A program made the position numbers and the translations under genes. Below the pieces are notes generated by a model. That model was not told the origin of the DNA. It searched no databases and saw only the letters and a program-made list of their open reading frames with translations. A stretch of DNA of 64,000 nt from Nitrospira sp. (GTDB taxonomy: Bacteria; Nitrospirota; Nitrospiria; Nitrospirales; Nitrospiraceae): positions 1 to 64,000 of the forward strand of contig JANDJC010000011.1 of assembly GCA_024331045.1 (NCBI GenBank), in the 5' to 3' direction. Position 1 is the first letter of the stretch. Each line of letters opens with the position of its first letter. Below, in pieces: positions 19,251-28,608 of this stretch.

Positions 19251-20621
19251 CTAAACGCCGGCGGCCGCTTCCAAGCCGGAACCATCCCGGCGAAGATGCC
19301 CCCTTTTCACGACGACGATCTGCCTGCCCGCTTCCATCGTCAACGCGGCGGAAGATCCGTTACAGTGACGACACGCCTCCACGTATTCTAACGATAGAAA
19401 CTCGATCAGACGCATCCTCAGCGACTGCCGATCCAGGCTTCGGATGTCGACGTAGTCACCTGGATAGTCCGGCACCTTGCCGATCACCGTTCCATAAGCG
19501 CTCCTGCTGCACTTGTACAACCGGCCGTCGAAAAGGTCGTGAGACAGGAAACAGCAGGTGCGATAGACACGCCGAATTTCCTCTACCGTGTAGCCTCGAT
19601 CCTCAAATCCTCCGAAATCAAACCACTGCAACGTCCGAATCCGCCGATACTGGATCCGATGATTCTCCAGGTGCTCGATGAACCGCGAGACATTGGGCCG
19701 CAAGGGCTCCGGCACATGATCGCCGTAGTCGCTGATCTCGACGATGACGCGAGGACTCGCCAGCAGTTCGAACACGCGGCGGCTTTTGGGCACGACCGTT
19801 CCATTGGTAATGATCTGGAGAATCCCTACTTTGGGCAGCTGGAGGAGCTGATCGATGATCTCCTCGACACGCGGATGGAGCAACGCCTCTCCGCCGACCA
19901 GCACAAGTTTGTTGACCAAATCCACCGCCGAAAGAAGTTTCCGCAGATCCTCGATCACCTGATCGGGAGCAAGATCCCGATGATCGTCCGGTGTATAATG
20001 ATCGCGGAGGTGGTTGCAGCCTTCGCATGTCATCGTGCACTTATTGGAAATCAGAACTCCCATCGAGGGTACGACCACTTCGGGAACGAACTGCGCTTCG
20101 ACGCCCCTGACGAAACAATCCCGTACATGACGTTCGAAGATCTCGCATCGGCTTCTCACATCACTGACGACCGGACAGATATGACACCGCATGAGCTGGA
20201 ACTCGAAACGGCCGGCTTGGAGACGGGATACACATTCCGCTTCAAGTAGGCCGCCGATGGTCGTCTTGTCGGACAAGACATTCGGGTATCCCGCGCAAAG
20301 CAATTCTTGTCTGATCCGCTCGGCGACATTCTCTGAAAAAATGGTGACAACGACGAGGCAATCAGCTCGTTCTTCGAGCGACATCGTCGACAAATCGGGG
20401 CGCAAGACCTCTATGCCATCGCGCTCGCTTCCCAACAGATCGGCACATCGATCCCAGAAGAACGCCGGCGAATGACCGAACCACCTGAGAGCCGCCGCGA
20501 CCCGTTGTCCGATCTTGCCGGCCCCGTAGAGAATGATCCTCTGTCGGCGATCGATGGCTCGTTCAAATACTGATGGAACAAGCGGTTTGCGATCTCTCAC
20601 CAGGAGAGCACAGGCGTTCAT
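19251..20621 (-). CDS. Radical SAM protein with N-terminal Rossmann-like module
   Basis: The 456-residue protein starts with a nucleotide-fold module (RIILYGAGKIGQRVAAALRW, residues about 28-47) like that of the FkbM protein encoded nearby. A Cys/His-rich stretch (MRCHICPVVSDVRSRC) comes next. The radical-SAM core has CTMTCEGC near residue 204 and LVGGEALLHP. C-terminal cysteines (YRTCCFLSHDLFDGRLYKC; CRHC) resemble a SPASM-like auxiliary site. The first gene is 25 nt downstream of it, and its ATG overlaps the GT2 stop by 4 nt. The substrate is unknown. Confidence 0.82.
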   Translation of the reverse strand: MNACALLVRDRKPLVPSVFERAIDRRQRIILYGAGKIGQRVAAALRWFGHSPAFFWDRCADLLGSERDGIEVLRPDLSTMSLEERADCLVVVTIFSENVAERIRQELLCAGYPNVLSDKTTIGGLLEAECVSRLQAGRFEFQLMRCHICPVVSDVRSRCEIFERHVRDCFVRGVEAQFVPEVVVPSMGVLISNKCTMTCEGCNHLRDHYTPDDHRDLAPDQVIEDLRKLLSAVDLVNKLVLVGGEALLHPRVEEIIDQLLQLPKVGILQIITNGTVVPKSRRVFELLASPRVIVEISDYGDHVPEPLRPNVSRFIEHLENHRIQYRRIRTLQWFDFGGFEDRGYTVEEIRRVYRTCCFLSHDLFDGRLYKCSRSAYGTVIGKVPDYPGDYVDIRSLDRQSLRMRLIEFLSLEYVEACRHCNGSSAALTMEAGRQIVVVKRGHLRRDGSGLEAAAGV

Positions 20622-21658
20622 GACGACGCCCCTCCAGCTTGTTGACTTTTCAGTGCTTGAAATCCCTCCGGCGGTTCATAACTGGTGATGCGCTGCTGAG
20701 TCTCTCCCTCCATCAGCCGCTGATACAGGTCATGAGGGTCGCGATCCTCACTCTCAAGGCAATAGTGCAGCGCCCGCCACTGATTCGATTTGCTGATTGC
20801 GGGATCAAACGCTGTCGCCAAGGCAAGATACCGTTTGGCCAACTCGTAATTCTTTTCGCGAAACACCTCGCGACAATACCGAACCGTCAACTCGCCCACG
20901 CGTTTGACGGCCGCGTCATAATATCGCTCCAAATACGGTCTGCCTCGTCCCGCCTCCTGCATCGCCAATAAAGTCATGTAATATTCGATCATGTGATCGA
21001 TGCGCCTGTTGTAGCGGGCGGTCGTGCTCTCGCCGTGTTTTCGATACACACCGACGGGCTCACGAACATAGACGATGTCGCCAGCCAGCGCACATTTGAA
21101 CCACAGCAATCCGTCCAGATTCACCACGTGGCGGAGATCGGCCCCTCCGATGCTCCGGTAAACGGCTCGTCTGATCAACACTTGGCAAGGCGGAAACGAC
21201 ATGAACATGAATACTTTGGCCTGTTTTTCTCCAGGAATCAGGCAATCGGTTGTGTAAAACGGCGTCATGTTCCGTAGCACGCCTGTTTCGTCGGTCTCGT
21301 ACCGTTCGCCGATCGCGAGAGCGGCCCGCTCGTACTGCTGCAGAAGCGGCGCCAACCGTTCCACAAAGATCGGCAGGAGATAGTCGTCGCCGTGCACGAT
21401 GGCCACGAATTCTCCTCGCGCCAACTCGACGCAGCGATTGGTGTTCGCCGGCTGTCCAAGATTTTTCTCATTGCGAAACAGCCGAATCCGCTCCTCATAT
21501 TTTCGGGCCAGTGAGAACGAGCCATCCGTCGAACAGTCGTCCACAAGGACTACTTCGACATGGGGCCACGTTTGAGAGAGTGCGCTCCTGATGCAGACGT
21601 CCAGATATCGCTCGTTGTTGTAATTGGGAATGCAGAGACTGACCAGCGGCAGGGACAT
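20618..21658 (-). CDS. Glycosyltransferase family 2 protein
   Basis: This GT-A enzyme of 346 residues starts MSLPLVSLCIPNYNNERYLD. It has the nucleotide-binding aspartates in VEVVLVDDCSTDGS and the DXD-like site in FVAIVHGDDYLLP. The ATG at 21658 is preceded by GGAGGG and lies 1 nt after the upstream TAG; a TTG start at 21670 was rejected. The C-terminal about 100 residues look helical and may bind the acceptor. It is part of the continuous minus-strand island. Sugar and acceptor are unknown. Confidence 0.9.
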   Translation of the reverse strand: MSLPLVSLCIPNYNNERYLDVCIRSALSQTWPHVEVVLVDDCSTDGSFSLARKYEERIRLFRNEKNLGQPANTNRCVELARGEFVAIVHGDDYLLPIFVERLAPLLQQYERAALAIGERYETDETGVLRNMTPFYTTDCLIPGEKQAKVFMFMSFPPCQVLIRRAVYRSIGGADLRHVVNLDGLLWFKCALAGDIVYVREPVGVYRKHGESTTARYNRRIDHMIEYYMTLLAMQEAGRGRPYLERYYDAAVKRVGELTVRYCREVFREKNYELAKRYLALATAFDPAISKSNQWRALHYCLESEDRDPHDLYQRLMEGETQQRITSYEPPEGFQALKSQQAGGASS

Positions 21659-21659
21659 T

Positions 21660-22568
21660 CTACCCTCCAATCCGATTGCCGATGGGGCGAAGGCGGCAGA
21701 CCGCCTCTAATCCCGCCTGCAAAGAAACCTCTGCCTTCCAGCCCGGCAAAACCGGCACCCCCTCCCACGGCCGCAACATTTCGCGTCGGCGAAAAGGTCT
21801 CATTCCCCACCGCACCTTCACGGTGCGCAAGGGATCCGCCTCGTTCAGTTTCTCGACCAGCTCCCGCAACGTCACGGCCCTCTCCGAGGGAAGCCGATAG
21901 ACACGCCGCTCTCCTGGCCTGAAGGACACCACCTGCTCGCAGGCCATTGCGATACCCCGGCTGACATCATCGACGTGCACCAAATGCAGCAGTTGGGTGC
22001 CGGGGGACATCGCAAGCTCTTCGCCAGTCTCCGCCACGGCCAACAACCGGTTGAGCAGTTTCGGCCTTTGATCATCCGGCCCGTAACTGTCGTACAAATG
22101 GAGTTCCAGGAGACGCAGGCCATCGGCATCGCGATAGTAGTCGGCGATTGTCACAAACGCCTGTTTGGTCGCAGCATAAAGATTGACCGGGCAATAGTTT
22201 TGATTCCGGTAGTGCTGCCAGGCCGTACCCGCATAGACGAGCGCGTCGCATCCCCCCTTTCCCATGGCGTCGAGCAGATGTGCGCCGAACTCAACATTCG
22301 CTCTGATCAGGGGACTGATGTCTTCTTCACGATGTTCGCACACATAGAGCGCGGCCAAATGGACGACAACCTCCGGTCGAAACGTTTGCACGGCCGCGTG
22401 GAGCCCTTGGCCGTTGTCCGCCACTCGCCATACGGAGCAGCCCTCGTGTGAGTGGCTGAGGAGAGAGCCGGTTCGTGCGACACAGCCCACTTCATGCCCT
22501 TGCTTCCGCAACGCTGGCACGACATGCGACCCAAGAAAGCCGGTGGCGCCGGTGACCAGAATTCTCAT
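21660..22568 (-). CDS. NAD-dependent epimerase/dehydratase family (NDP-sugar SDR)
   Basis: The 302-residue extended SDR has the Rossmann motif GATGFLGSH at residues 7-15 and the catalytic YxxxK in NLYAATKQAF. It immediately follows an RmlC-like epimerase and the rfbFGH set. In CDP-3,6-dideoxyhexose pathways the last steps are a 5-epimerisation and a 4-keto reduction (or a 2-epimerisation for tyvelose), so this protein is the best candidate for the final reductase. The exact product sugar (ascarylose-, abequose- or paratose-like) cannot be told from sequence inspection. The start overlaps the upstream stop by 4 nt. Confidence 0.85.
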   Translation of the reverse strand: MRILVTGATGFLGSHVVPALRKQGHEVGCVARTGSLLSHSHEGCSVWRVADNGQGLHAAVQTFRPEVVVHLAALYVCEHREEDISPLIRANVEFGAHLLDAMGKGGCDALVYAGTAWQHYRNQNYCPVNLYAATKQAFVTIADYYRDADGLRLLELHLYDSYGPDDQRPKLLNRLLAVAETGEELAMSPGTQLLHLVHVDDVSRGIAMACEQVVSFRPGERRVYRLPSERAVTLRELVEKLNEADPLRTVKVRWGMRPFRRREMLRPWEGVPVLPGWKAEVSLQAGLEAVCRLRPIGNRIGG

Positions 22569-23164
22569 GAGCCCGCTCCATAGCTGAACGGACTTCTGAA
22601 CGACTCAAACGGAGGATGGGTTAAGTCCCGGTCCGACACGAGGGGATCACCGATCGCCCAGGGAATCCCTGCCGAATTCCACAAGAGGCCACGATCATGC
22701 TCTGCTGAATAGACGCTCGAGACTTTATAGACCACGATCGCGGATTCACTGAGCGTACAAAACCCGTGAGCGAGGCCGCGGGGGACATAGACCATGTTTC
22801 CTTCTTCCGCCGATACGTCGAACAGAGCGTATCGCCCGTAGGTCGGCGAGCCGCAGCGAAGGTCCACAGCGGCATCCTGAATGCGGCCGCTGACACAATA
22901 AATGAGCTTGTCGTGATCCATCGGAGGGACCTGAAAATGTAAGCCCCGGATCACGCCTCTCCGCGAGACCGAGTAATATTCTTCCTCATAATCGGCACAC
23001 AGTCCCAACAACTCAAACATGTGTCGATGGAAGACCTTGACGAACCGCCCTCGCCGGTCTTCCCGCACCTGTGGCCGCAGCTCGACGCAGCCAGGAATGG
23101 TCGAAGGCGTCACCGTAAACAATTGCTTGACCGAATCGGGCTTGGTTATCAGCAAGCCAGGCAT
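22565..23164 (-). CDS. RmlC-like NDP-4-keto-6-deoxysugar epimerase
   Basis: The 199-residue protein belongs to the dTDP-4-dehydrorhamnose 3,5-epimerase cupin family. It shows [12 protein letters not shown], the conserved GVIRGLHFQ with its catalytic His, and [15 protein letters not shown]. In this setting, next to CDP-glucose genes and with no rmlA/B/D nearby, it more likely acts on the CDP-linked 4-keto intermediate. A 5-epimerase of this family is used in CDP-ascarylose synthesis (AscE). Its ATG lies inside the last 16 nt of rfbH, indicating tight coupling. Confidence 0.85.
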   Translation of the reverse strand: MPGLLITKPDSVKQLFTVTPSTIPGCVELRPQVREDRRGRFVKVFHRHMFELLGLCADYEEEYYSVSRRGVIRGLHFQVPPMDHDKLIYCVSGRIQDAAVDLRCGSPTYGRYALFDVSAEEGNMVYVPRGLAHGFCTLSESAIVVYKVSSVYSAEHDRGLLWNSAGIPWAIGDPLVSDRDLTHPPFESFRSPFSYGAGS

Positions 23165-24489
23165 AAACGCTGTTTCTCCTTCACCGTTCGCGTGATGGTT
23201 TCAATGACAAAGTCCAATTTGACGCGATCGAGCCCCGGATACACGCCGACCCAGAACGCTTGGTTCATAATCAAATCGCTCGTACTCAATTCTTCGTGCA
23301 CGCGAAAGAGCCGCCCTCGCATGTATGGTTGACGAGTCAGGTTCCCTCCGAAGAGAAGGCGACTCCCAATCCGATGACGATCGAGCGACTCCAGCAGCTC
23401 ACCCCTCGTAATTGGGGCGCCGGGGCGGAGCATGATCGGAAACCCGAACCAAGACGGATCGGACCGTGGCGTGGCCTCCGGCAACATGAGCCACTCTTGC
23501 AGGTCAGCCAATCCTTCTTTCAGATAATGGAAGTTTCGCTTTCGTATCTTGATGAAGTCGGGCAGTCGCTCCAATTGCGCCAGGCCCACCGCGGCCTGGA
23601 AATCGGTCATCTTGAGGTTATAGCCGGCATGTGTATAGATGTACTTGTGATCATATCCCTTGGGCAGTTCCCCCCGTTGCCAGCAGTAGCGACGTCCACA
23701 GGTATTATCCCGGCCCGGCGGACAGTAGCAATCACGTCCCCAGTCCCGAAACGACTCCAGAATCCGCTTGAGTTTTGTGTTGTTTGTCACGACGGCGCCG
23801 CCCTCGCCCGTCGTGATGTGGTGGGCCGGATAGAAGCTCAGCGTGCCGATGTCGCCAAAGGTCCCCACCGGTTTCCCTTCATAGGTGGATCCCAGCGCGT
23901 CGCAACAATCCTCGATCACCCACAAACCATATTGGCGGGCGACTCGCATGACGCGCGCCACATCGAACGGATTCCCCAGCGTGTGGGCGAGTACGATCGC
24001 CTTGGTTTTCTCCGACACCGCTTGTTCCAACTGGGCCACATCAACGTTATAGGTCGGCACCGACACATCGACAAACACCGGCACAGCCCCAAGCAGAAGA
24101 ATCGGGTTGACCGTCGTGGGAAATCCCGTTGCCACGGTAATGATTTCGTCTCCCGGCCGAAGTGCCCGTTCTCCCCACTCCGGCGACGTCAAGGCAGACA
24201 GGGCGAGCAGGTTGGCCGACGAGCCGGAGTTGGTCGTGAGCGCATATTTCACTCCCATGACGGTGGCCAGCCGATCTTCAAATTGGTCATTGAACCGTCC
24301 CGCCGTGAGCCAACCATCCAACGCCGCCTCCACCGCGTTTTGCAATTCCGGCGCGCCAATCACCTTGCCGGACGCGGGAACCGGGGAACCATCTGGCACA
24401 AAAGGATGGTCTTTGAAGGCTTCCTCGGCGTACCGTCCCACCAACCGCAGAATTTCTTCTTTCAAGGCTTCGACGTTGGCGGCCGTCAT
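23149..24489 (-). CDS. rfbH: CDP-4-keto-6-deoxy-D-glucose-3-dehydrase (E1, RfbH/DdhC)
   Basis: E1 removes the C3 hydroxyl of CDP-4-keto-6-deoxyglucose using PMP and a [2Fe-2S] cluster, the committed step to 3,6-dideoxyhexoses. The 446-residue protein belongs to the aspartate aminotransferase fold. The usual PLP lysine is replaced by histidine in [14 protein letters not shown] (His 223/224), as known for E1. The iron-sulfur ligands fit the E1 spacing exactly: Cys196-x57-Cys254-x1-Cys256-x7-Cys264. The start overlaps the rfbG stop as ATGA. The usual reductase partner (E3/DdhD) is not in this window. Confidence 0.95.
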   Translation of the reverse strand: MTAANVEALKEEILRLVGRYAEEAFKDHPFVPDGSPVPASGKVIGAPELQNAVEAALDGWLTAGRFNDQFEDRLATVMGVKYALTTNSGSSANLLALSALTSPEWGERALRPGDEIITVATGFPTTVNPILLLGAVPVFVDVSVPTYNVDVAQLEQAVSEKTKAIVLAHTLGNPFDVARVMRVARQYGLWVIEDCCDALGSTYEGKPVGTFGDIGTLSFYPAHHITTGEGGAVVTNNTKLKRILESFRDWGRDCYCPPGRDNTCGRRYCWQRGELPKGYDHKYIYTHAGYNLKMTDFQAAVGLAQLERLPDFIKIRKRNFHYLKEGLADLQEWLMLPEATPRSDPSWFGFPIMLRPGAPITRGELLESLDRHRIGSRLLFGGNLTRQPYMRGRLFRVHEELSTSDLIMNQAFWVGVYPGLDRVKLDFVIETITRTVKEKQRLCLAC

Positions 24490-25565
24490 GCGGGCTGCTC
24501 CTCATAAGAGACGAAATCTTCCTCGCACAACCGGCGTGCGTCCTCGCCGGCAGCCTGCCGTTGATACCATCTCATCGTCCGTTCTATCGCTGTTTTGATC
24601 ACCCACCGAGGAACCACCCCGAGGATGCTTTTCGCCTTGGTCGACTCCAAAGCGATCGCCCCTGCCTCATGCAACCCTTCATGGCCGTCTCCATAGGCAA
24701 CCTCACCTCCGCCATAAGCAGCACGGGCCAACTCCACCACGCCGCGAACAGCGACCGTCGCCCGACTGTCGGGACCAAAGTTATAGGGGCCGGCAAGACA
24801 AGGTGTATCCCACAGCAATTCCGCCAAACGAAGATACCCGCAGAGAGGCTCCAGCACATGTTGCCAAGGCCGTACCGCATCGGGGCGCCGGACGCGCAAA
24901 ACCTCCCCCTTGCTCCACGCCCGAATGGCATCCGGAATCAGCCGATCGGCTGACCAATCCCCCCCACCGATCACATTGCCAGCTCTGACCGTCGCGACCG
25001 CCACACCCCGCTCGTCGAAGAATGACCGTCGATAACCGTCAACAATCATCTCCATCGCCGCCTTGCTGGCACTGTAGGGATCATCGCCCCCCAATGGATC
25101 GTCTTCCCGGAAGGAGCGCAAATGTTCTCGATTCCGATAGACCTTGTCCGTCGTCGCTAAGACCGCCACCAGGAGAGACTTCACTGTCCGCAAGGCTTCG
25201 AGCAGGTACGTGGTACCCATCACGTTCGTCTCAATGGTTTCGACCGGCATCCGATATCCCACCCGCACAAGCGGCTGAGCGGCCAGATGAAAGACGATTT
25301 CAGGCTGCACCGCCTTGATAATCCCAATCAGAGAATCGAACGACCGAATGTCGCAAAAGTAGCCGTCGAGCAGTTTGTCGATCCTAGCCAGGGTAAACAG
25401 GTTAGGTTCTGTCACAGGGGGCAATGCGACACCCGCGACAGACGCCCCTAACCTCGATAGCCACTGTGCCAGCCAGCTTCCCTTGAACCCCGTGTGGCCG
25501 GTGACCAACACCCGTTTGCCACGCCAAAATTCGGCAGAGGGAAGCTTTACTCCCACACCTTCCAT
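24486..25565 (-). CDS. rfbG: CDP-glucose 4,6-dehydratase
   Basis: RfbG converts CDP-glucose to CDP-4-keto-6-deoxyglucose. The product is an extended SDR with the family start [20 protein letters not shown], the catalytic YSASK ([15 protein letters not shown]) and [18 protein letters not shown], which is typical of this enzyme. I placed the start at the ATG at 25565 (359 residues, the usual length); a longer frame reaching 26045 lies antiphase within rfbF and was rejected. A GTG three codons downstream is also possible. The gene overlaps the end of rfbF by about 19 nt. Confidence 0.93.
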   Translation of the reverse strand: MEGVGVKLPSAEFWRGKRVLVTGHTGFKGSWLAQWLSRLGASVAGVALPPVTEPNLFTLARIDKLLDGYFCDIRSFDSLIGIIKAVQPEIVFHLAAQPLVRVGYRMPVETIETNVMGTTYLLEALRTVKSLLVAVLATTDKVYRNREHLRSFREDDPLGGDDPYSASKAAMEMIVDGYRRSFFDERGVAVATVRAGNVIGGGDWSADRLIPDAIRAWSKGEVLRVRRPDAVRPWQHVLEPLCGYLRLAELLWDTPCLAGPYNFGPDSRATVAVRGVVELARAAYGGGEVAYGDGHEGLHEAGAIALESTKAKSILGVVPRWVIKTAIERTMRWYQRQAAGEDARRLCEEDFVSYEEQPA

Positions 25566-26320
25566 GGCGCCCGCCCCGATCGCCAAAGTTCCTCCAGGTG
25601 ATTCTTGTCTCGAATCGTATCCATCGGGTGCCAAAATCCCCGGTGTTCGAACGCCATCAGTTCTCCCAACGTTGCCAGCCGATATAACGGCTGGCCCTCC
25701 CACACCGTCGAGTCCTGTTCCACGAAGTCGATCACCTTCGGCGACAGAATAAAAAACCCACCGTTGATCAAGCCGCCGTCGCCCATGGGTTTTTCCGTAA
25801 ACTTCACCACTCGCCCGTGCGTCAGTTCCAATGCGCCGAACCGACCGGGTGGCAACACCGCGCAGACCGTCGCCAATTTGCGATGCGACCGATGAAAGGC
25901 AATTTCTGCGGTCAGATCGACATCCGCGACCCCGTCGCCGTACGTAAAACAGAAACACTCTTCTCTCTCGACATATCGCGCCACCCGCTTGAGCCTCCCC
26001 CCCGTCATCGTGTGTTCGCCCGTATCCACCAGCGTCACACGCCACGGCTCGGCATGGTTGTGATGGACCTCGATCTTGTTGTGAGCCACATCGATGGTGA
26101 TATCTGAGCGATATAGGGAATAATTCACGAAGTAGTCCTTAATCATGGTACCCTTGTAGCCAAGGCAAATAATGAAGTCATTGATGCCATGGGCCGAATA
26201 GATCTTCATGATGTGCCAGAGGATCGGCCTGCCGCCGATCTCCACCATCGGCTTGGGACGGCCGATAGTTTCCTCGCTTAATCGAGACCCGACTCCTCCA
26301 GCCAGAATCACAGCCTTCAC
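25547..26320 (-). CDS. rfbF: Glucose-1-phosphate cytidylyltransferase
   Basis: RfbF makes CDP-glucose from CTP and glucose-1-phosphate. The 257-residue protein has the nucleotidyltransferase signature MKAVILAGGVGSRLSEET, then RPKPMVEIGGRPILWHIMK and FCFTYGDGVADVDL, all typical of this subfamily. The start is GTG at 26320 with AGGAGG upstream. It is the first gene of the glycan island; the 148-nt spacer before it should hold the island's promoter, although I could not identify one clearly. The pgm at 32843 could supply its substrate. Confidence 0.95.
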   Translation of the reverse strand: MKAVILAGGVGSRLSEETIGRPKPMVEIGGRPILWHIMKIYSAHGINDFIICLGYKGTMIKDYFVNYSLYRSDITIDVAHNKIEVHHNHAEPWRVTLVDTGEHTMTGGRLKRVARYVEREECFCFTYGDGVADVDLTAEIAFHRSHRKLATVCAVLPPGRFGALELTHGRVVKFTEKPMGDGGLINGGFFILSPKVIDFVEQDSTVWEGQPLYRLATLGELMAFEHRGFWHPMDTIRDKNHLEELWRSGRAPWKVWE

Positions 26321-26468
26321 GAGGCCCTCCTCACAAAGGGAGGTTCAAACTGCGTGCCAGCGGTTTTCCGCACAAAAACCGAGTGTTTGGGGCACGTGAA
26401 GATCACCATGGCAAAATTTGCCGGTCGGAGATGGAAGAATCAGCCGGGCAGGATGAGAACAAGACTAG

Positions 26469-27191
26469 TCAATAGAGAGTGGGCTCTCCCGACTTTTGAC
26501 GTATCCACCGCCAGATGGCCTGTTTGACCGACCCGCCCCATCCCCGATATTCAATGTATTCCATTTTGTCGAATTGGAACTCGACGCCGATCAGATTGCC
26601 CTCCTCTCCCTTGTCGACGCTCTTGACCATACCCGTCAAATTGGTGACATGCCCCAATCCGGGTAATTCAAATTCCAGGTGAACCGACGAGCCGGCCCTC
26701 ATCCATGAGGGAACCTGCTCCAACAAGAGACGACAGCCTCCCATACTGAGATCTTTCACCAGACCGCCGACATGATCAGCCGTAGCGAGCCCTCCTTTGT
26801 TCTGGCCTCGACTCGCGAGCCGGCTGACCACAGCCGGCTCGTTAGACGACACACGCGGATGTTGTCGGAGATGCATTTCTTCGACTTGCTGAGGGTAGGC
26901 CAGGAACAGCAGCGGCACCGGTGTCGCGACGGCCCCGCGAATTTCCGTTCGACATCCCACAAGCTTTCCATCTCGCAGATAGCTCAGCGTGCAGGGCGTG
27001 CGTTCCGCCAAGCCGGAAACCCAGTCTAGGTGCGAGGGCCATTCGCAGATGAGCCACGCAGCCTCTTTCCACCCCAACAATGTGCTGCCATGCACAACCT
27101 TGCGCCCCTCCATGACGACGGAAAGCTTCACGGGCAAACCAACGGTCAAGAAACAGGCCGAGGGAGGAACGGTATCCGATCCATTGTTCAT
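26469..27191 (-). CDS. PilZ domain c-di-GMP-binding protein (YcgR-like)
   Basis: The 240-residue protein has a YcgR-like N-terminal region and a PilZ domain from about residue 108. The c-di-GMP motifs are visible: RQHPR (RxxxR type) and DLSMGGCRLLLEQ (D/NxSxxG). YcgR-type proteins bind c-di-GMP and slow the flagellar motor. Its ATG overlaps the HD-GYP stop by 4 nt (ATGA), so effector and c-di-GMP phosphodiesterase are translated as a pair. It ends 148 nt upstream of the glycan island. Confidence 0.9.
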   Translation of the reverse strand: MNNGSDTVPPSACFLTVGLPVKLSVVMEGRKVVHGSTLLGWKEAAWLICEWPSHLDWVSGLAERTPCTLSYLRDGKLVGCRTEIRGAVATPVPLLFLAYPQQVEEMHLRQHPRVSSNEPAVVSRLASRGQNKGGLATADHVGGLVKDLSMGGCRLLLEQVPSWMRAGSSVHLEFELPGLGHVTNLTGMVKSVDKGEEGNLIGVEFQFDKMEYIEYRGWGGSVKQAIWRWIRQKSGEPTLY

Positions 27192-28414
27192 ATCGGCTCC
27201 TCGTCAAGATACACGCCGGGATCGATCCCGACGTCATGCGGCCCCTTGACGGTTCTGATGGTCCGTCCGGAAATCCTCGTCTCCTCCCGAAGATCGCATT
27301 CGAGCGGCTTGGAAAGCAGCACGTTGCTCGCGCTTTTCACGATGATGACGAGCGGAGCCAGCGGAGCGTCTCGGTGAACGCGCCGCACCACCGCCACTTC
27401 TCCCGTGTTCAACTCGACAAGGGACCCCACCGGATATACCCCAACGACACGGATGAACCGTTGCACCAACCCGGCGTCGAGATGACCTTTGAGAGACAGC
27501 AGATACAGGTATTGCAGGGCATCATGGGGAGGTCTTCCCCGGTGATAACAGCGGTCACTGGTAATGGCGTCGTAGATGTCCACAATGGAGGCCATCAGAC
27601 CGAAGCGGCTGATTTGGTCTTTCGATCGCTGAAAGGGGTAGCCGGTCCCGTCGACCCGTTCATGATGTTCGAGCGCCGGCTTCGCATGCACCTCCGATAA
27701 GCCGGACATGTTCGACAGGATCTCCACGCCGCGCAGCACATGTTGTTTCATCAGTTCCATCTCATTCGGCTCAAGACGTGCCGGCTTATTGAGCAACTCG
27801 TTGGGAATCTTGGTTTTGCCAATGTCGTGCAACAGCGCCCCGACCCCGATTTGATGAAGTTCGTTCTTGGTGAAGCCAAGATCCCGTCCCAACGACATCG
27901 CCAGCAACGACGTGTTGACCGAATGATAGAACGTGTATTCGTCGAATCGTTTGAGTCGCGAGAGGCTGGTCAGGGCGTCGAGATTACGCAAGACGCTCTC
28001 CGCCATGTCCGAGACGACTCGATGGACTTCCTCCACGTTGATCGCCCGTCCCAATCGCACATCCTGCATGGCGCCCTGGATCACCGCCTTGGCGGCTCGA
28101 TAGACCTCCTTGGCGGTCTTGAGTTCTTCTTCAAACGAGACCGGTTCAGGATCAACACCTTCTTCCTGTCGAACAGGAGCGATCGCAGCCCCACTGGCTG
28201 CCAATGGTTCACCCCCCTCTTGGTCGATGGTTCCCCCACCATCATCGACCGCAATCTCGACGATACGGACTCCACAGGCCTTTAACTGTTCAATTTGTTC
28301 CTGCGAAGTGATGGTCAGTCGATGGCTAAGGAACGGAGTCACCAGCCACGACCGGTCGATCGTCACCACGCGCATCCCCAGTCGAAGCTGATCTACGTCA
28401 ATCCGCTTTCTCAT
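27188..28414 (-). CDS. HD-GYP domain protein (c-di-GMP phosphodiesterase)
   Basis: HD-GYP domains hydrolyse c-di-GMP to pGpG or GMP. The 408-residue protein has an N-terminal DUF3391-like region (LRLGMRVVTIDRSWLVTPFL). The HD-GYP core has GALLHDIGKTKIPNELL, the metal-binding HHERVDGTGYP and a conserved SIVDIYDAITSDRCY. All key residues are present, so it is probably active. It is divergent from the HD-GYP gene at 28609 and coupled to the downstream PilZ gene. Confidence 0.93.
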   Translation of the reverse strand: MRKRIDVDQLRLGMRVVTIDRSWLVTPFLSHRLTITSQEQIEQLKACGVRIVEIAVDDGGGTIDQEGGEPLAASGAAIAPVRQEEGVDPEPVSFEEELKTAKEVYRAAKAVIQGAMQDVRLGRAINVEEVHRVVSDMAESVLRNLDALTSLSRLKRFDEYTFYHSVNTSLLAMSLGRDLGFTKNELHQIGVGALLHDIGKTKIPNELLNKPARLEPNEMELMKQHVLRGVEILSNMSGLSEVHAKPALEHHERVDGTGYPFQRSKDQISRFGLMASIVDIYDAITSDRCYHRGRPPHDALQYLYLLSLKGHLDAGLVQRFIRVVGVYPVGSLVELNTGEVAVVRRVHRDAPLAPLVIIVKSASNVLLSKPLECDLREETRISGRTIRTVKGPHDVGIDPGVYLDEEPI

Positions 28415-28548
28415 AACCGTCCATCGACCTCGTCAACATTCCATCTCGAGCTACTCTCAACCTCGATCTCCTCTCAACGCCCGGCACCCCTCCATTGGAA
28501 ATCGGTCGAACCCCACCAAATCTTGAACATCGATCCGCCGCTTTCTGT

Positions 28549-28575
28549 TAAGTTCCTGCCCCCTTGCGCCGATAT
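28549..28575 (+). promoter_or_regulatory. Sigma-28 (FliA) type promoter upstream of HD-GYP/kinase pair
   Basis: The sequence reads TAAG-N15-GCCGATAT, with correct spacing and one mismatch in each element against TAAA-N15-GCCGATAA. It lies 33 nt upstream of the ATG at 28609, giving a predicted leader of about 25 nt. It shares its -35 tetramer with the fliC site. Confidence 0.72.
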
Positions 28576-28608
28576 CCATCACACACGGTTTGCTCGCGTA
28601 GCATTCTC

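Noticed and set aside
23260..24507. 415-residue plus-strand frame opposite rfbH
   Set aside because: No family match is visible, while rfbH on the other strand has all of its catalytic residues.
25566..26045. N-terminal extension of rfbG
   Set aside because: It lies out of frame within rfbF, and the SDR fold starts at the ATG at 25565.
26344..26359. Sigma-54-like site (TGGCAC-N5-TTGAA) upstream of rfbF
   Set aside because: The -12 element lacks the essential GC, and the distance to the start is only about 25 nt.
28471..28498. Sigma-28-like site for the minus-strand HD-GYP gene
   Set aside because: The best match on the minus strand (ACCGATTT) has only five of eight -10 bases and no good -35.
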